From: DASZKW01 sp035552775
GTDB taxonomy: Bacteria > Actinomycetota > Acidimicrobiia > Acidimicrobiales > Palsa-688
Assembly: GCA_035552775.1 (NCBI GenBank)
Contig: DASZKW010000115.1
Coordinates: forward strand, 1 to 46,222
Direction of reading: 5' to 3'
Length of the DNA: 46,222 nt
Under the pieces are notes generated by a model. It did no database searches and was not told the DNA's origin. It saw only the letters and a program-made list of their open reading frames with translations. The position numbers and the translations under genes are program-made. This document shows, in pieces, positions 16,786 through 24,057 of this stretch (position 1 is its first letter; each line of letters starts with the position of its first letter).

Positions 16786-17595
16786 ATGCGCCCCACGACC
16801 CAAGTCCTAGCCGCCTCCGTCACCGTCGCCGTGATCGCCCTAGCCGGCTGCGGCACCGACCACGCCGTCAGCGGGACGGCCCCGCCGGGCGCCACCGCCC
16901 CGGCACCGGCTCTCCTCGCCACCGCCCCCGCCGCATCCACCCCGTCGGTCCCCGCCGCGGGCAGCACCATCACCACCGAGGGGACAGGCGCAGTGTCGGG
17001 TACCCCCAATGTCATGACCGTCAGCATCGGCGTGCAGACGACGGCGCCCCGCGCCGGCGACGCCCTGAGCCAGAACAACACGGTGGCGACTGCGGTGCAG
17101 GCGGTGCTGGCCCGAGACGGCGTCGCCGTGGCCGACATCCAGACGGGTGAACTTTCCTTGTACGCCCAGCAACAAGACGGATCCGCCTCCACCGTCGGTG
17201 GCTACCAGGTGAGCGATGTGGTCACCGCCACCCTGCGCAACCTGGGCAAAGCCGGCAGCGTGATCGACGACGCGCTCGCCGCCGCCGGCGACGCCGGACG
17301 CCTGCAAGGGGTTTCGTTCTCCGTCGCCGACGACAGCCCCCTGCTGTCGCGGGCACGCCAGCAGGCCGTCGCCTCCGCCCGCCAGGACGCCCAGGAGATG
17401 GCCTCCGCCGCGGGCGTGAAGCTGGTGGGTCTGCGCTCCCTCAGTGACCAGACCAGCAGCGGCGTCCCCTACGCCACTGCCGGCCAGCCGTTCGCCGCGG
17501 GTGCGCATACGGCGTCGGCGGCCCCAGTTCCCGTCCAACCCGGCACCCAGCAGACGACCGTGCAGGTCACCGCGGTGTGGGACGTCAGCCCCTGA
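16786..17595 (+). CDS. SIMPL-domain (DUF541) lipoprotein
   Basis: 269 residues with a lipoprotein signal peptide: basic start, hydrophobic core and lipobox IALAGC (Cys near residue 22). After a Pro/Ala/Thr-rich linker the SIMPL/DUF541 domain begins (TITTEGTGAVSGTPNVMTVS), continuing through the DGVAVADIQTGELSLYAQ and YQVSDVVTATLRNL motifs to the C-terminal VQVTAVWDV strand. Family members are periplasmic or surface proteins implicated in stress tolerance and outer-surface integrity; the actual role is not known. It appears monocistronic. A GAGGAGAG stretch lies about 40 nt upstream, but none sits close to the ATG. Confidence 0.88.
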   Translation: MRPTTQVLAASVTVAVIALAGCGTDHAVSGTAPPGATAPAPALLATAPAASTPSVPAAGSTITTEGTGAVSGTPNVMTVSIGVQTTAPRAGDALSQNNTVATAVQAVLARDGVAVADIQTGELSLYAQQQDGSASTVGGYQVSDVVTATLRNLGKAGSVIDDALAAAGDAGRLQGVSFSVADDSPLLSRARQQAVASARQDAQEMASAAGVKLVGLRSLSDQTSSGVPYATAGQPFAAGAHTASAAPVPVQPGTQQTTVQVTAVWDVSP

Positions 17596-17617
17596 TTCCG
17601 CCGCCGGGGCGCGCACG

Positions 17618-17908
17618 CTAGTTGCATGCAGGCGTCGCGGTACCCGGCGTCGGCGTACGTGTCGAGTCGGGGCCGGTGAGGCGTTGGCCTGTACGGATCA
17701 GCAACGATCCAATCTGACGTTTTACTGGACGGCGTGATCGACGAGGGCCGACAGCGGCCTGGCCTTCACTGAAGCCGCGGGCTACAAGGCGGTGGGCTTC
17801 GGCCACCTGCTTAAGGTCGTGCTCGTGGTCCGCCGCCAGTTGTTGGGCAATCCAAGGGGGCGTGTTCACACCCGGCAGCATACCGGCAAAAAGTGCGCGT
17901 GCCCGCAT
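17618..17908 (-). CDS. possible small protein divergent from the ArsR gene
   Basis: A 96-codon frame from an ATG at 17908 reads MRARALFAGMLPGV, then PPWIAQQLAADHEHDL and EAHRLVARG, with mostly GC-ending codons. The start lies inside the palindrome that also overlaps the -10 box of the divergent ArsR-family gene, so one regulator could control both. The last third is Arg/Thr/Pro-rich and less convincing. No family is recognised. The frame continues open further upstream into the ArsR gene, but only as a shadow. If it is not real, 17596-17932 is a 337-nt gap with no other gene. Confidence 0.45.
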   Translation of the reverse strand: MRARALFAGMLPGVNTPPWIAQQLAADHEHDLKQVAEAHRLVARGFSEGQAAVGPRRSRRPVKRQIGSLLIRTGQRLTGPDSTRTPTPGTATPACN

Positions 17909-17921
17909 ATATCTTGATATA
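17908..17921. promoter_or_regulatory. palindromic ArsR-type operator overlapping a -10 box
   Basis: TATATC-TT-GATATA is a perfect 6+6 inverted repeat with a 2-nt centre. It overlaps the TATAGT hexamer at 17918-17923, which lies 9 nt before the ATG of the ArsR-family gene, and it also covers the start codon of the divergent small ORF. AT-rich palindromes of this kind are typical operators of ArsR/SmtB winged-helix repressors, so autoregulation is likely. Confidence 0.65.
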
Positions 17922-17932
17922 GTTATCTGGCT

Positions 17933-18937
17933 ATGCCACTGATCTACGATGACCCGCCCCCAGCCGGCCCACAAGTCACCATCGGGGGCTCGGCGGCAGT
18001 CGAGCTCGAGTGGGCGCTGACCGCGGCAGGGCGCCCCGATTACCAACGGGATCACGCCGCGCTTGCCGCTGTCTACACGGCCATGCCCCGCCTGCGCGAG
18101 CGCGTCAGGTCTTTCTGGGACGGTGACGGGACATCGAGTTGCGGATGCTTCCTCGAGCTGCTGGTGCTCGCCCACCACGGCAGCCTGTTGCTGTCCACGG
18201 ATGCCGGCGTGCTCATCGACCGTCTCGACGACCTGTGCACGACTGCGCCCCACGACCTGACGCTGGCGTCGGAAACGAGCGAGGACCGCGCCACCGTCCT
18301 GGCCCGGTTGGACCACCTTCGGTCATCGCCAACCCTGCGCCGTCGCTACGTGAAGCTCATAGGCGACGTCTGGGAAGCGGTGCGCTCCACCTGGGAGCAG
18401 GACGGCCGTCCCGCGGTGGAATCGGCCGTCGCGGCGCGGCGGCGGCTCCTAACCAAAGGAGCGCCCTGGCCCGAGGTCGCCTCCGGCGGATACAGCGTGA
18501 ACGGGCTCATGGAGCAGCTGGTCGAGGCCATGAGACCCGACGACCACCTGGTGGTCGTGCCCGCCTATTTCAACCACAAGGGCCTGCTGGTCGAGCTCCC
18601 CGGAGTCGTTGTCGTGGGGGTTTCGTCCCAGCCTTCAGCGATCGACGCGCGCGCGCGCACCGAGGCCCTTGCGCGTCGGATCAAAATACTCGGCGACCCC
18701 ACCCGCCTGGCCATCCTCGACACCTTGACCACCACCCCCCGGACCGTCACCGAGTTGGCAGCCACGTTCCAGCTGGCCCAGCCCACCGTCAGCAATCACG
18801 TCAAAATGCTCCGCGATGCCGGTCTGGTGGGCGCTGCGCCGGGCCGACCGCGCCGCGAGCTCGCCGTCCAACACGACGTGGCGGACGAGCTGGTCCAGCA
18901 GTTGCAAGCGGTGCTCGCCGCTCCCTCGGTCCCCTGA
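17933..18937 (+). CDS. ArsR-family winged-helix regulator with large N-terminal domain
   Basis: 334 residues from an ATG. The C-terminal ~100 residues are a classical ArsR winged helix: LARRIKILGDPTRLAILDTL, then VTELAATFQLAQPTVSNHVKMLRDAGLV with the recognition helix, and a wing PGRPRRELAV. The N-terminal ~230 residues (IGGSAAVELEWAL, FLELLVLAHHGSLLL, DDHLVVVPAYFNHKGLLVELPG) match the long sensory part seen in a subgroup of actinobacterial ArsR proteins. No cysteine metal box is present in the HTH, so a non-metal signal is plausible. A -10 box TATAGT nine bases before the ATG implies a leaderless, self-controlled transcript. Confidence 0.88.
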   Translation: MPLIYDDPPPAGPQVTIGGSAAVELEWALTAAGRPDYQRDHAALAAVYTAMPRLRERVRSFWDGDGTSSCGCFLELLVLAHHGSLLLSTDAGVLIDRLDDLCTTAPHDLTLASETSEDRATVLARLDHLRSSPTLRRRYVKLIGDVWEAVRSTWEQDGRPAVESAVAARRRLLTKGAPWPEVASGGYSVNGLMEQLVEAMRPDDHLVVVPAYFNHKGLLVELPGVVVVGVSSQPSAIDARARTEALARRIKILGDPTRLAILDTLTTTPRTVTELAATFQLAQPTVSNHVKMLRDAGLVGAAPGRPRRELAVQHDVADELVQQLQAVLAAPSVP

Positions 18938-19057
18938 GCCAGACCGCCCATGTCCGACCAGCGACCACCCCGGGGCGAAATGGATCTGAGCAGCGGTCAC
19001 CCACGAAGACGGCGAAACGTCATTAGCGCGGGCAGGGTTCGAACCGCGGAGGGTGGG

Positions 19058-19063
19058 TATGGT
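19058..19063 (+). promoter_or_regulatory. putative -10 box for the DUF6131 gene
   Basis: TATGGT lies about 40 nt before the GTG at 19102, which has its own Shine-Dalgarno (GGGAGG, 19091-19096), so this would be a leadered transcript. A perfect palindrome GGTTCGAACC at 19036-19045 sits just upstream and might be an operator. Confidence 0.4.
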
Positions 19064-19101
19064 TCCGGCGCACTAACCATGCAAGCCCAAGGGAGGCGTA
19101 A

Positions 19102-19257
19102 GTGATCGCAGTTGGTGTCATTTTGCTCATTATCGGGTTTTTGACCAAGATAGCGATACTTTGGTCAATTGGGATCCTGGTGCTCATTGTCGGTCTTATT
19201 CTTCTCCTCGCCGGGTCGGTCGGCCACGCGGTCGGAGGCCGGCGCCACTACTACTGA
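19102..19257 (+). CDS. DUF6131 family small membrane protein (51 aa)
   Basis: The GTG start is preceded by GGGAGG with 5-nt spacing. The protein has two closely spaced hydrophobic helices (VIAVGVILLIIGFL and IGILVLIVGLILLLAG) and ends GHAVGGRRHYY. The order of ILLIIGFLTKIAILW, a second helix and a GGRRHYY tail is the signature of the actinobacterial DUF6131 micro-proteins. It probably forms a helical hairpin in the membrane; function unknown. About 175 nt with no gene separate it from the next gene. Confidence 0.9.
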   Translation: MIAVGVILLIIGFLTKIAILWSIGILVLIVGLILLLAGSVGHAVGGRRHYY

Positions 19258-19432
19258 CCGGCCGAGCCTGGGCGCGGCCGATTCGGGGCCTAGTCGGCCA
19301 CGGTGTCGTAACCGGTCCGGACCGACGGGGCCTCGCCGTAGGCGGGGTGCCCATTCCCGTCGGTCCGTGTCGGCACCGTTGCAGATACCGCCCGCGCCTC
19401 GCTCTGTAGGTTCGGGCTGGGATACTTGCCAC

Positions 19433-19834
19433 ATGAGGCGGAAACCCAAGGCGTCCTTGACGGATGTTTACGCTCGTATCCCCGAGGTGCGCTGCAAGGG
19501 ACTCTGCATAGAGTCCTGTGGCCCCATCGCCATGTCGAACGACGAGGACCGCCGACTCCAGGAGCTGGAGGTCACGATCCCGTCGATGGCCGACGGTGTC
19601 GCGGCCGTTGAGCGCGGTGAGGAGTACTACTGTCCCGCCCTACGCGACGGGCGGTGCAGCGTGTACGCCGATCGACCGACGATCTGTCGCCTGTGGGGGG
19701 CGACGAAGTCGATGCCGTGCCCGCACGGGTGCACGCCGCAGAACGCCTTGAGCCAGCAGGAAAGCTTCGAGCTTCTGGCTCTGGCCGGCCGTGCCGGCGG
19801 CGGAATGGCGGCTCGCTTTTTCAATCCGGGGTGA
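19433..19834 (+). CDS. YkgJ-like cysteine-cluster protein
   Basis: 133 residues from ATG 19433. Eight cysteines are arranged as in zinc/iron-chelating YkgJ-type proteins: C21xxxC25xxxC29 near the start, then C67, C75 and C85 within YYCPALRDGRCSVYADRPTIC, and finally C96 and C100. The block CSVYADRPTICRLWG is the family hallmark. A metal or Fe-S cluster is expected; the physiological substrate is unknown. The frame is open upstream, but the DUF6131 gene and the gap make this start most sensible. Confidence 0.85.
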   Translation: MRRKPKASLTDVYARIPEVRCKGLCIESCGPIAMSNDEDRRLQELEVTIPSMADGVAAVERGEEYYCPALRDGRCSVYADRPTICRLWGATKSMPCPHGCTPQNALSQQESFELLALAGRAGGGMAARFFNPG

Positions 19835-19926
19835 GCCCGCTGCCGACAACAGATTGAGAGCGCAGACCTCCGACCCGTCGGGATCGTGCGGGATAGGTTT
19901 AAAGGCAGCTGATCTGGGAGGGCGCT

Positions 19927-21072
19927 TTGGCTGCACCGGTAACCCGGGTGGTGATCATGGTCCAGGAAAACCACACCATGGACAACTATTTCCGGTCGAT
20001 GGCGCCCTGGGGGGCGAACGTGGTCACGGACTGGCCTGTCCAGCCCAACCCCGCGGCGCGCGACCAGAACCACAACCGCGCTGCTTACTACAAGTGGTGG
20101 AGAGGGCAAGGCACCGCCACCCGGACCCAGTTCGACACGATGGCGGTACTGCCGTATTACCTGTGGCTGGCCATACACGGGACGCTGTTCGAGAACCACT
20201 GCTCCGGTTTCGGGACCAACTCCACGCCGAACCACCTGCTCGTCCTCGGCGGCCAATCCCCTACCTTGCGCAACCCGCCATGGGGTTCGGCATCGCCGGT
20301 CTGGGATCTGCCGTCCCTCCCTGGCCTGGCCGGCGACCACCAGATCGGGTGGCGGGCTTACGCCGGCAAGGACAAGTACCCCTTCACCTTCTACCAGCAG
20401 CTGGTCGGGAGCGCCAACATCACGGCGTCTGATCAGTTCGCCACCGATGCCGCCGCCGGTGCCCTGCCCCCATTGTGCTTCTTGTACCACGACGCCCCCA
20501 ACGACGAGCACCCCCCGGCCGACGTCACCCTGGGCCAGCACGCCATCTGGACCGCAGTGGACGCGGTGGTATCGGCCGGGCAGTGGAACGAGACGGTGTT
20601 CCTGTTGACCTGGGACGATTGGGGTGGCTGGGACGACCACGTGGCGACACCGGCGGTGGAGTACACACCGGACAACGTGCAGTTGGCCTACGGCCCCCGG
20701 GTACCGCTGCTCATGTTCGGTGGATGCGTGCCCGCCGGGATAGACAGCCGTTGGTGCTCGCACGTCAGCGTCCCCAAGACGGCCATGCAGCTACTCGGGC
20801 TCCCGGCCCTGGGCGTGCCTCGCCTCGACGGCGACCGGGGCCTGGCGGACCGGTTGGCGACCACGCCGGTCATGCCGGCCCCCCCGGCCCTCGGTACCCC
20901 CGTCAACCTGCCCGGACCGCCGTCACCGCCGCGTCCGCCCAGCCCCCTGCCCCCACCGCCCGCCGGGGCGCCGCGGCCCGTCGGCCCGGTCATCCTGCGC
21001 AACGGCACCACCCTGGCGCCCCCGAACGACCAGCCCCTGCCACAACAGCCGGCACCCCCGGTCCGGGGGTAG
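19927..21072 (+). CDS. phosphoesterase, phospholipase C/AcpA-like, without signal peptide
   Basis: 381 residues from TTG 19927, with GGGAGGG just upstream; an in-frame TAA about 20 nt before the TTG excludes a longer N-terminus. The protein starts directly in the catalytic motif: VVIMVQENHTMDNYF is the ENHTxDxxF metal-binding motif of bacterial phospholipase C/acid phosphatase AcpA proteins. Later motifs are CSGFGTNSTPNHL (nucleophile Thr/Ser region), PPADVTLGQ, TWDDWGGWDDHV (second Asp cluster) and the GPRVPLLMFGG region. The C-terminal ~65 residues are Pro-rich (SPPRPPSPLPPPP). Family members are normally exported by Tat; none of that is present here, so it is either cytosolic or leaves by another route. 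Confidence 0.85.
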   Translation: MAAPVTRVVIMVQENHTMDNYFRSMAPWGANVVTDWPVQPNPAARDQNHNRAAYYKWWRGQGTATRTQFDTMAVLPYYLWLAIHGTLFENHCSGFGTNSTPNHLLVLGGQSPTLRNPPWGSASPVWDLPSLPGLAGDHQIGWRAYAGKDKYPFTFYQQLVGSANITASDQFATDAAAGALPPLCFLYHDAPNDEHPPADVTLGQHAIWTAVDAVVSAGQWNETVFLLTWDDWGGWDDHVATPAVEYTPDNVQLAYGPRVPLLMFGGCVPAGIDSRWCSHVSVPKTAMQLLGLPALGVPRLDGDRGLADRLATTPVMPAPPALGTPVNLPGPPSPPRPPSPLPPPPAGAPRPVGPVILRNGTTLAPPNDQPLPQQPAPPVRG

Positions 21073-21115
21073 TCCTCACACGGCCCGCGTCACAGGGCTG
21101 TCCCGGAGTTGGTCA

Positions 21116-21144
21116 TGCTACCAGGGCCCTACTACCAGTAGCAT
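21116..21144. promoter_or_regulatory. mazEF promoter/operator region
   Basis: Two nested inverted repeats lie just before mazE: TGCTAC/GTAGCA (21116-21121 and 21138-21143) and CTACT-ACC-AGTAG (21129-21141). TAGCAT at 21139-21144 is a candidate -10 box 6 nt from the ATG at 21151. Ribbon-helix-helix antitoxins usually bind such palindromes to autoregulate. Confidence 0.5.
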
Positions 21145-21150
21145 CCAAGT

Positions 21151-21384
21151 ATGAAGCTCAGTGTCAGCCTTCCAGGCGAGGACGTCGAGTTCCTTGACGC
21201 CTACGCGAACGAGCAGGGATTTGCCTCTCGGTCCGCGGTTCTGCACAAGGCCGTCCGCCTTCTACGGGGCGCGCAACTCGGCGCCGCCTACGAGGAGGCC
21301 TTCGTCGAGTGGGGGCAGACTGGCGAGGGCGAAGTGTGGGAAGCGGCCGTCGGCGACGGTCTAGCGGCTGATGCAGCGAGCTGA
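21151..21384 (+). CDS. mazE: MazE-like ribbon-helix-helix antitoxin
   Basis: 77 residues. The N-terminal MKLSVSLPGEDVEFLDAYA is a ribbon-helix-helix strand and helix, followed by SRSAVLHKAVRLLRG, the second helix. The acidic C-terminal half (YEEAFVEWGQTGEGEVWE) would wrap the toxin. It overlaps the toxin gene by 14 nt, the normal arrangement for type II modules. The operator-like palindromes directly upstream suggest autorepression. RHS rather than AbrB-type MazE is common in actinobacterial MazEF pairs. Confidence 0.88.
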   Translation: MKLSVSLPGEDVEFLDAYANEQGFASRSAVLHKAVRLLRGAQLGAAYEEAFVEWGQTGEGEVWEAAVGDGLAADAAS

Positions 21385-21718
21385 GATCCGCCTCGTCAAC
21401 TTGGAACCCGTCGAAGGAGCAGAGGCCAACAAGCGTCGACCAGCGGTCATCGTCAGCAACGACGGCGCCAACACCACCGCGGCCCGCCTGGGCCACGGGG
21501 TGATCACGGTCGTGCCCGTGACATCGAACATCGCCCGCGTCTATCCCTTCCAGGTCCTGCTGCGAGCCGCCGAGACAGGTCTACGACGAGACTCCAAGGC
21601 ACAGGCAGAGCAGGTCCGAGCCGTTTCCGTTCAGCGTGTGGGGCCCCGACTCGGAGTGGTTTCGCCCGAGGTGATGACAAACCTTGACGAAGCGCTCCGC
21701 CTACACCTGGCCCTATGA
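21371..21718 (+). CDS. mazF: MazF/PemK-type endoribonuclease toxin
   Basis: 115 residues. The start RAEIRLVNLEPVEGAEANKRRPAVIVSND contains the MazF core (G-x-E-x-x-K-x-R-P-x-V-V-V-S) with the catalytic Arg; GVITVVPVTSNIARVYPFQVLL gives the conserved VPxTS strand and Thr/Ser. SKAQAEQVRAVSVQRVG supplies the conserved Q-x-R-x-x region. All active-site features appear intact, so the toxin should be functional. MazF enzymes cut mRNA or structured RNA at short motifs; the target is unknown. A tRNA-Ser gene lies about 50 nt downstream on the other strand. Confidence 0.92.
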   Translation: MQRAEIRLVNLEPVEGAEANKRRPAVIVSNDGANTTAARLGHGVITVVPVTSNIARVYPFQVLLRAAETGLRRDSKAQAEQVRAVSVQRVGPRLGVVSPEVMTNLDEALRLHLAL

Positions 21719-21770
21719 CCTTCCGCCACGCCGGCCTGAGTCGATCGGACCGCGACCAGGGACCCCGCAG

Positions 21771-21855
21771 CGGAGAGGGTGGGATTTGAACCCACGGTGG
21801 GTTGCCCCACACACGATTTCCAATCGTGCCGATTCGGCCGCTCTCGCACCCCTCC
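21771..21855 (-). tRNA. tRNA-Ser(GGA)
   Basis: 85 nt on the minus strand. The acceptor stem GGAGGGG pairs with CCTCTCC (one G-U) with discriminator G. The D arm is CGA/TCG, the anticodon arm CACGA-TTGGAAA-TCGTG gives anticodon GGA (codons UCC/UCU), a long variable arm (TGTGGGGCAACCCACC) is typical of class II Ser tRNA, and the T arm is GTGGG-TTCAAAT-CCCAC. CCA is not encoded. It is convergent with mazF and lies just before the plus-strand SRP RNA. Confidence 0.97.
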
Positions 21856-21890
21856 TCGTAGCCCGGTCAGGCTATCGTGTCCGGGACAGG

Positions 21891-22022
21891 CCTGGCGCCG
21901 GGCGCGGCGGTTGGGTCCTGCGCAATGGAGCACCGTGAACCGAGTCAGGGCCTGACGGCAGCAGCTCTCAGCGGATCGCGACATGTGCCGCAGATCGCCT
22001 GACCGCCGCGCCGGGTGCCAGG
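21891..22022 (+). ncRNA. ffs: signal recognition particle RNA (small bacterial type)
   Basis: A long hairpin fold fits: the basal stem 21891-21910 pairs with 22003-22022 (18 of 20 positions), then CTGCG with CGCAG and GCAC with GTGC. The apical domain is GTCAGGGCC-TGAC-GGCAGCAGC, matching the conserved SRP helix-8 pattern (GUCAGG...AGCAGC asymmetric loop) that binds Ffh. The tetraloop is UGAC rather than the usual GGAA. Location directly upstream of dnaX is a recurrent position for this RNA in bacteria. The exact 5' and 3' ends are inferred from pairing. Confidence 0.88.
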
Positions 22023-22057
22023 CCTGCTGCGTTACTTCGGCGGTCCTACCCCTGCCG

Positions 22058-22063
22058 TAGGCT
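22058..22063 (+). promoter_or_regulatory. putative -10 box of the dnaX operon
   Basis: TAGGCT lies exactly 8 nt before the GTG at 22072, so transcription probably begins at or next to the start codon. No Shine-Dalgarno is visible. Confidence 0.5.
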
Positions 22064-22071
22064 TGTTGCTC

Positions 22072-24057
22072 GTGGCTGACCCGTGCGACGCTCCCCTGTC
22101 CGGTCCCGCCGACGCCGAGCAGGTGTTCCAGTCCCTGTACCGCCGCTACCGGCCGCAGCGCTTCGCCGAAGTCCTTGGCCAGGAGCACGTGACACGGGCC
22201 CTGATCAACGCCGTACGCGACGCCAAGGTGGCCCACGCCTACTTGTTCAGCGGCCCGCGGGGCACGGGTAAGACCTCCACGGCGCGCATCTTGGCGATGG
22301 CGCTCAACTGCGAGCACCCCTCACAGGGCGAGCCCGACGGGACCTGCAGCTCGTGTGTCGAGATTCGCCGGGGAGCATCTCTGGACGTCCACGAGCTAGA
22401 CGCGGCGTCCAACCGCAAGCTCGACGAGATGCGCGACCTCCTTTCGCGCGTCGCCCTCGGCGCCCGCGGGAGATGGAAGGTCTACATAGTCGACGAGGTT
22501 CACCAGCTCACCGCCGACGCCGCCAGCGCCTTGTTGAAGACCTTGGAGGAGCCACCCGCACACGTGGTCTTCGTCCTGGCTACCACAGACCCCCAGAAGG
22601 TGCTCCCGACGATCCGCAGCCGCACCCAGCACTTCGAGTTCAGGTTGTTGTCCTCCGACGTGCTCGGGGATCTGCTTCGCGACGTCAACGGCAAGGCCGC
22701 CCTCGGCGTCCCCCCCGAGGCCATCGACCTGGTCGTACGCCGCGGCCACGGCTCGGCACGCGACGCTCTGTCGGTCCTCGACCAGGTGGCCGCCGCCGGC
22801 ACCGTAGAGGACGAAGCGACAGTCGTCGGAGAGATCACCGACGCCCTCGCGGACCGCGACGCCGGACGGGTCCTGGTGGCGGTGGCCGAAGCCATGTCGG
22901 CGGGCCATGATCCCCGCCGACTCGGAACCGACCTGCTCGGTCATCTCCGCAACGGCTTCCTCGCCACCCAGGCGCGCCAGCTCGTGCTCCTCGCCGACGA
23001 CGCCGTGGCCGAGGTGGAGGCCCAGGCCCGCCGCCTCGGCCTGCCCGGCGTGGTGCGGGCCATGGAGGAGATAGGCCAGGCCCTGGCCGACATGCGTGAC
23101 TCCGTCGACCCCCGGGTGACCCTGGAGGTGGCGCTGGTACGGATCGCGCATCCCGGCGCCGATGCGTCACCCGCCGCCGTGCTCGAGCGCCTCGAGCGCC
23201 TCGAGCGCCGCCTCGACGGGGTACCGGCCGCCTCACCGCCGCCCCCCGGGCCGCCCCCACCCCCCACCCGTTCCCCGGCGCCCGATCCCGCAGCCCGGCC
23301 GGCGCCCCCTGGCGGCGCGGCCCCGGTCGGGGCGATCGACTCAGGGGCGCCGTCCACCGCCGAATCGTCGCTCGCCTCGTCGCGGGCCGCGCTAGGGGCC
23401 CCCCAGCGCCGCCCGGCCGCCTCGAGCACCCCGCCCGTCCGTTCCGTACCGCCCGCCCGTTCCGCCGCGCCGGCCCGCTCCGCGTCACCAGGCCAGTCGC
23501 CCCCACTGGGCCGGCCCGGGCCGTCAGCACAGGCTGGCGGCCAGGGCACCGGCACCTCCGCAATGCCCAGTCGCGACGATCTGACCACCGCATGGGGTGA
23601 CGCCGTGCTGCCCAGCCTGCGGGCTCCGGTGCGTGCGTTCCTGGCATCAGGCCGGTTCGTGGACGTCGAAACGGGCACCGCCGTCTACGCCCTTCCCGAC
23701 GCCCCGCTGTTGCCTCGAGCCCAGACGGTCAAGGGCGAAGCCGAGGCGGCCCTCACTGCCCATTTCGGTTACCCGGTCGCCATCCGCTTGATCCACGACT
23801 CCAAGGCACCACCAGGCGCCGGCAACCCGCCGGACCCCGTGGGCCACCCGGAGACCTCCGGCGCCCCCGACAACACGAACCCCCCCACCCCGACCCCCGA
23901 CATCCCGACCGCCGGCTACCCGGGCGCCCGTCATCCCGCCGACGACGACGCTGACCGCTACGACCTCGACGAACTGCGAGACGCCGGACCGGCAGTAATG
24001 TCGCCAGAGCAGCGCCTGCTCGAGGCGTTCCCCGGCGCCCAGGAGGTGAACCCGTGA
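22072..24057 (+). CDS. dnaX: DNA polymerase III subunit gamma/tau
   Basis: 661 residues from GTG 22072; an upstream frame into the SRP RNA is ignored. The clamp-loader AAA+ core is complete: FQSLYRRYRPQRFAEVLGQE, Walker A GPRGTGKT (61-68), Walker B YIVDEVHQL, sensor LATTDPQKV and arginine-finger region TIRSRTQHFEF. The zinc module has Cys80, Cys92 and Cys95, but the position of the usual fourth Cys is Asp/Gly (GEPDGTC), so it is incomplete. After ~residue 390 a Pro/Ala/Ser-rich linker precedes a C-terminal tau-like domain (LTTAWGDAVLPSLRAPVRAFL). It loads the sliding clamp for replication. It is first gene of dnaX-ybaB-recR; its stop overlaps the ybaB start. Confidence 0.97.
   Translation: MADPCDAPLSGPADAEQVFQSLYRRYRPQRFAEVLGQEHVTRALINAVRDAKVAHAYLFSGPRGTGKTSTARILAMALNCEHPSQGEPDGTCSSCVEIRRGASLDVHELDAASNRKLDEMRDLLSRVALGARGRWKVYIVDEVHQLTADAASALLKTLEEPPAHVVFVLATTDPQKVLPTIRSRTQHFEFRLLSSDVLGDLLRDVNGKAALGVPPEAIDLVVRRGHGSARDALSVLDQVAAAGTVEDEATVVGEITDALADRDAGRVLVAVAEAMSAGHDPRRLGTDLLGHLRNGFLATQARQLVLLADDAVAEVEAQARRLGLPGVVRAMEEIGQALADMRDSVDPRVTLEVALVRIAHPGADASPAAVLERLERLERRLDGVPAASPPPPGPPPPPTRSPAPDPAARPAPPGGAAPVGAIDSGAPSTAESSLASSRAALGAPQRRPAASSTPPVRSVPPARSAAPARSASPGQSPPLGRPGPSAQAGGQGTGTSAMPSRDDLTTAWGDAVLPSLRAPVRAFLASGRFVDVETGTAVYALPDAPLLPRAQTVKGEAEAALTAHFGYPVAIRLIHDSKAPPGAGNPPDPVGHPETSGAPDNTNPPTPTPDIPTAGYPGARHPADDDADRYDLDELRDAGPAVMSPEQRLLEAFPGAQEVNP

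Noticed and set aside
19036..19045. tRNA T-arm-like GGTTCGAACC
   Set aside because: No flanking acceptor, anticodon or D arm; it is only a 10-bp palindrome.
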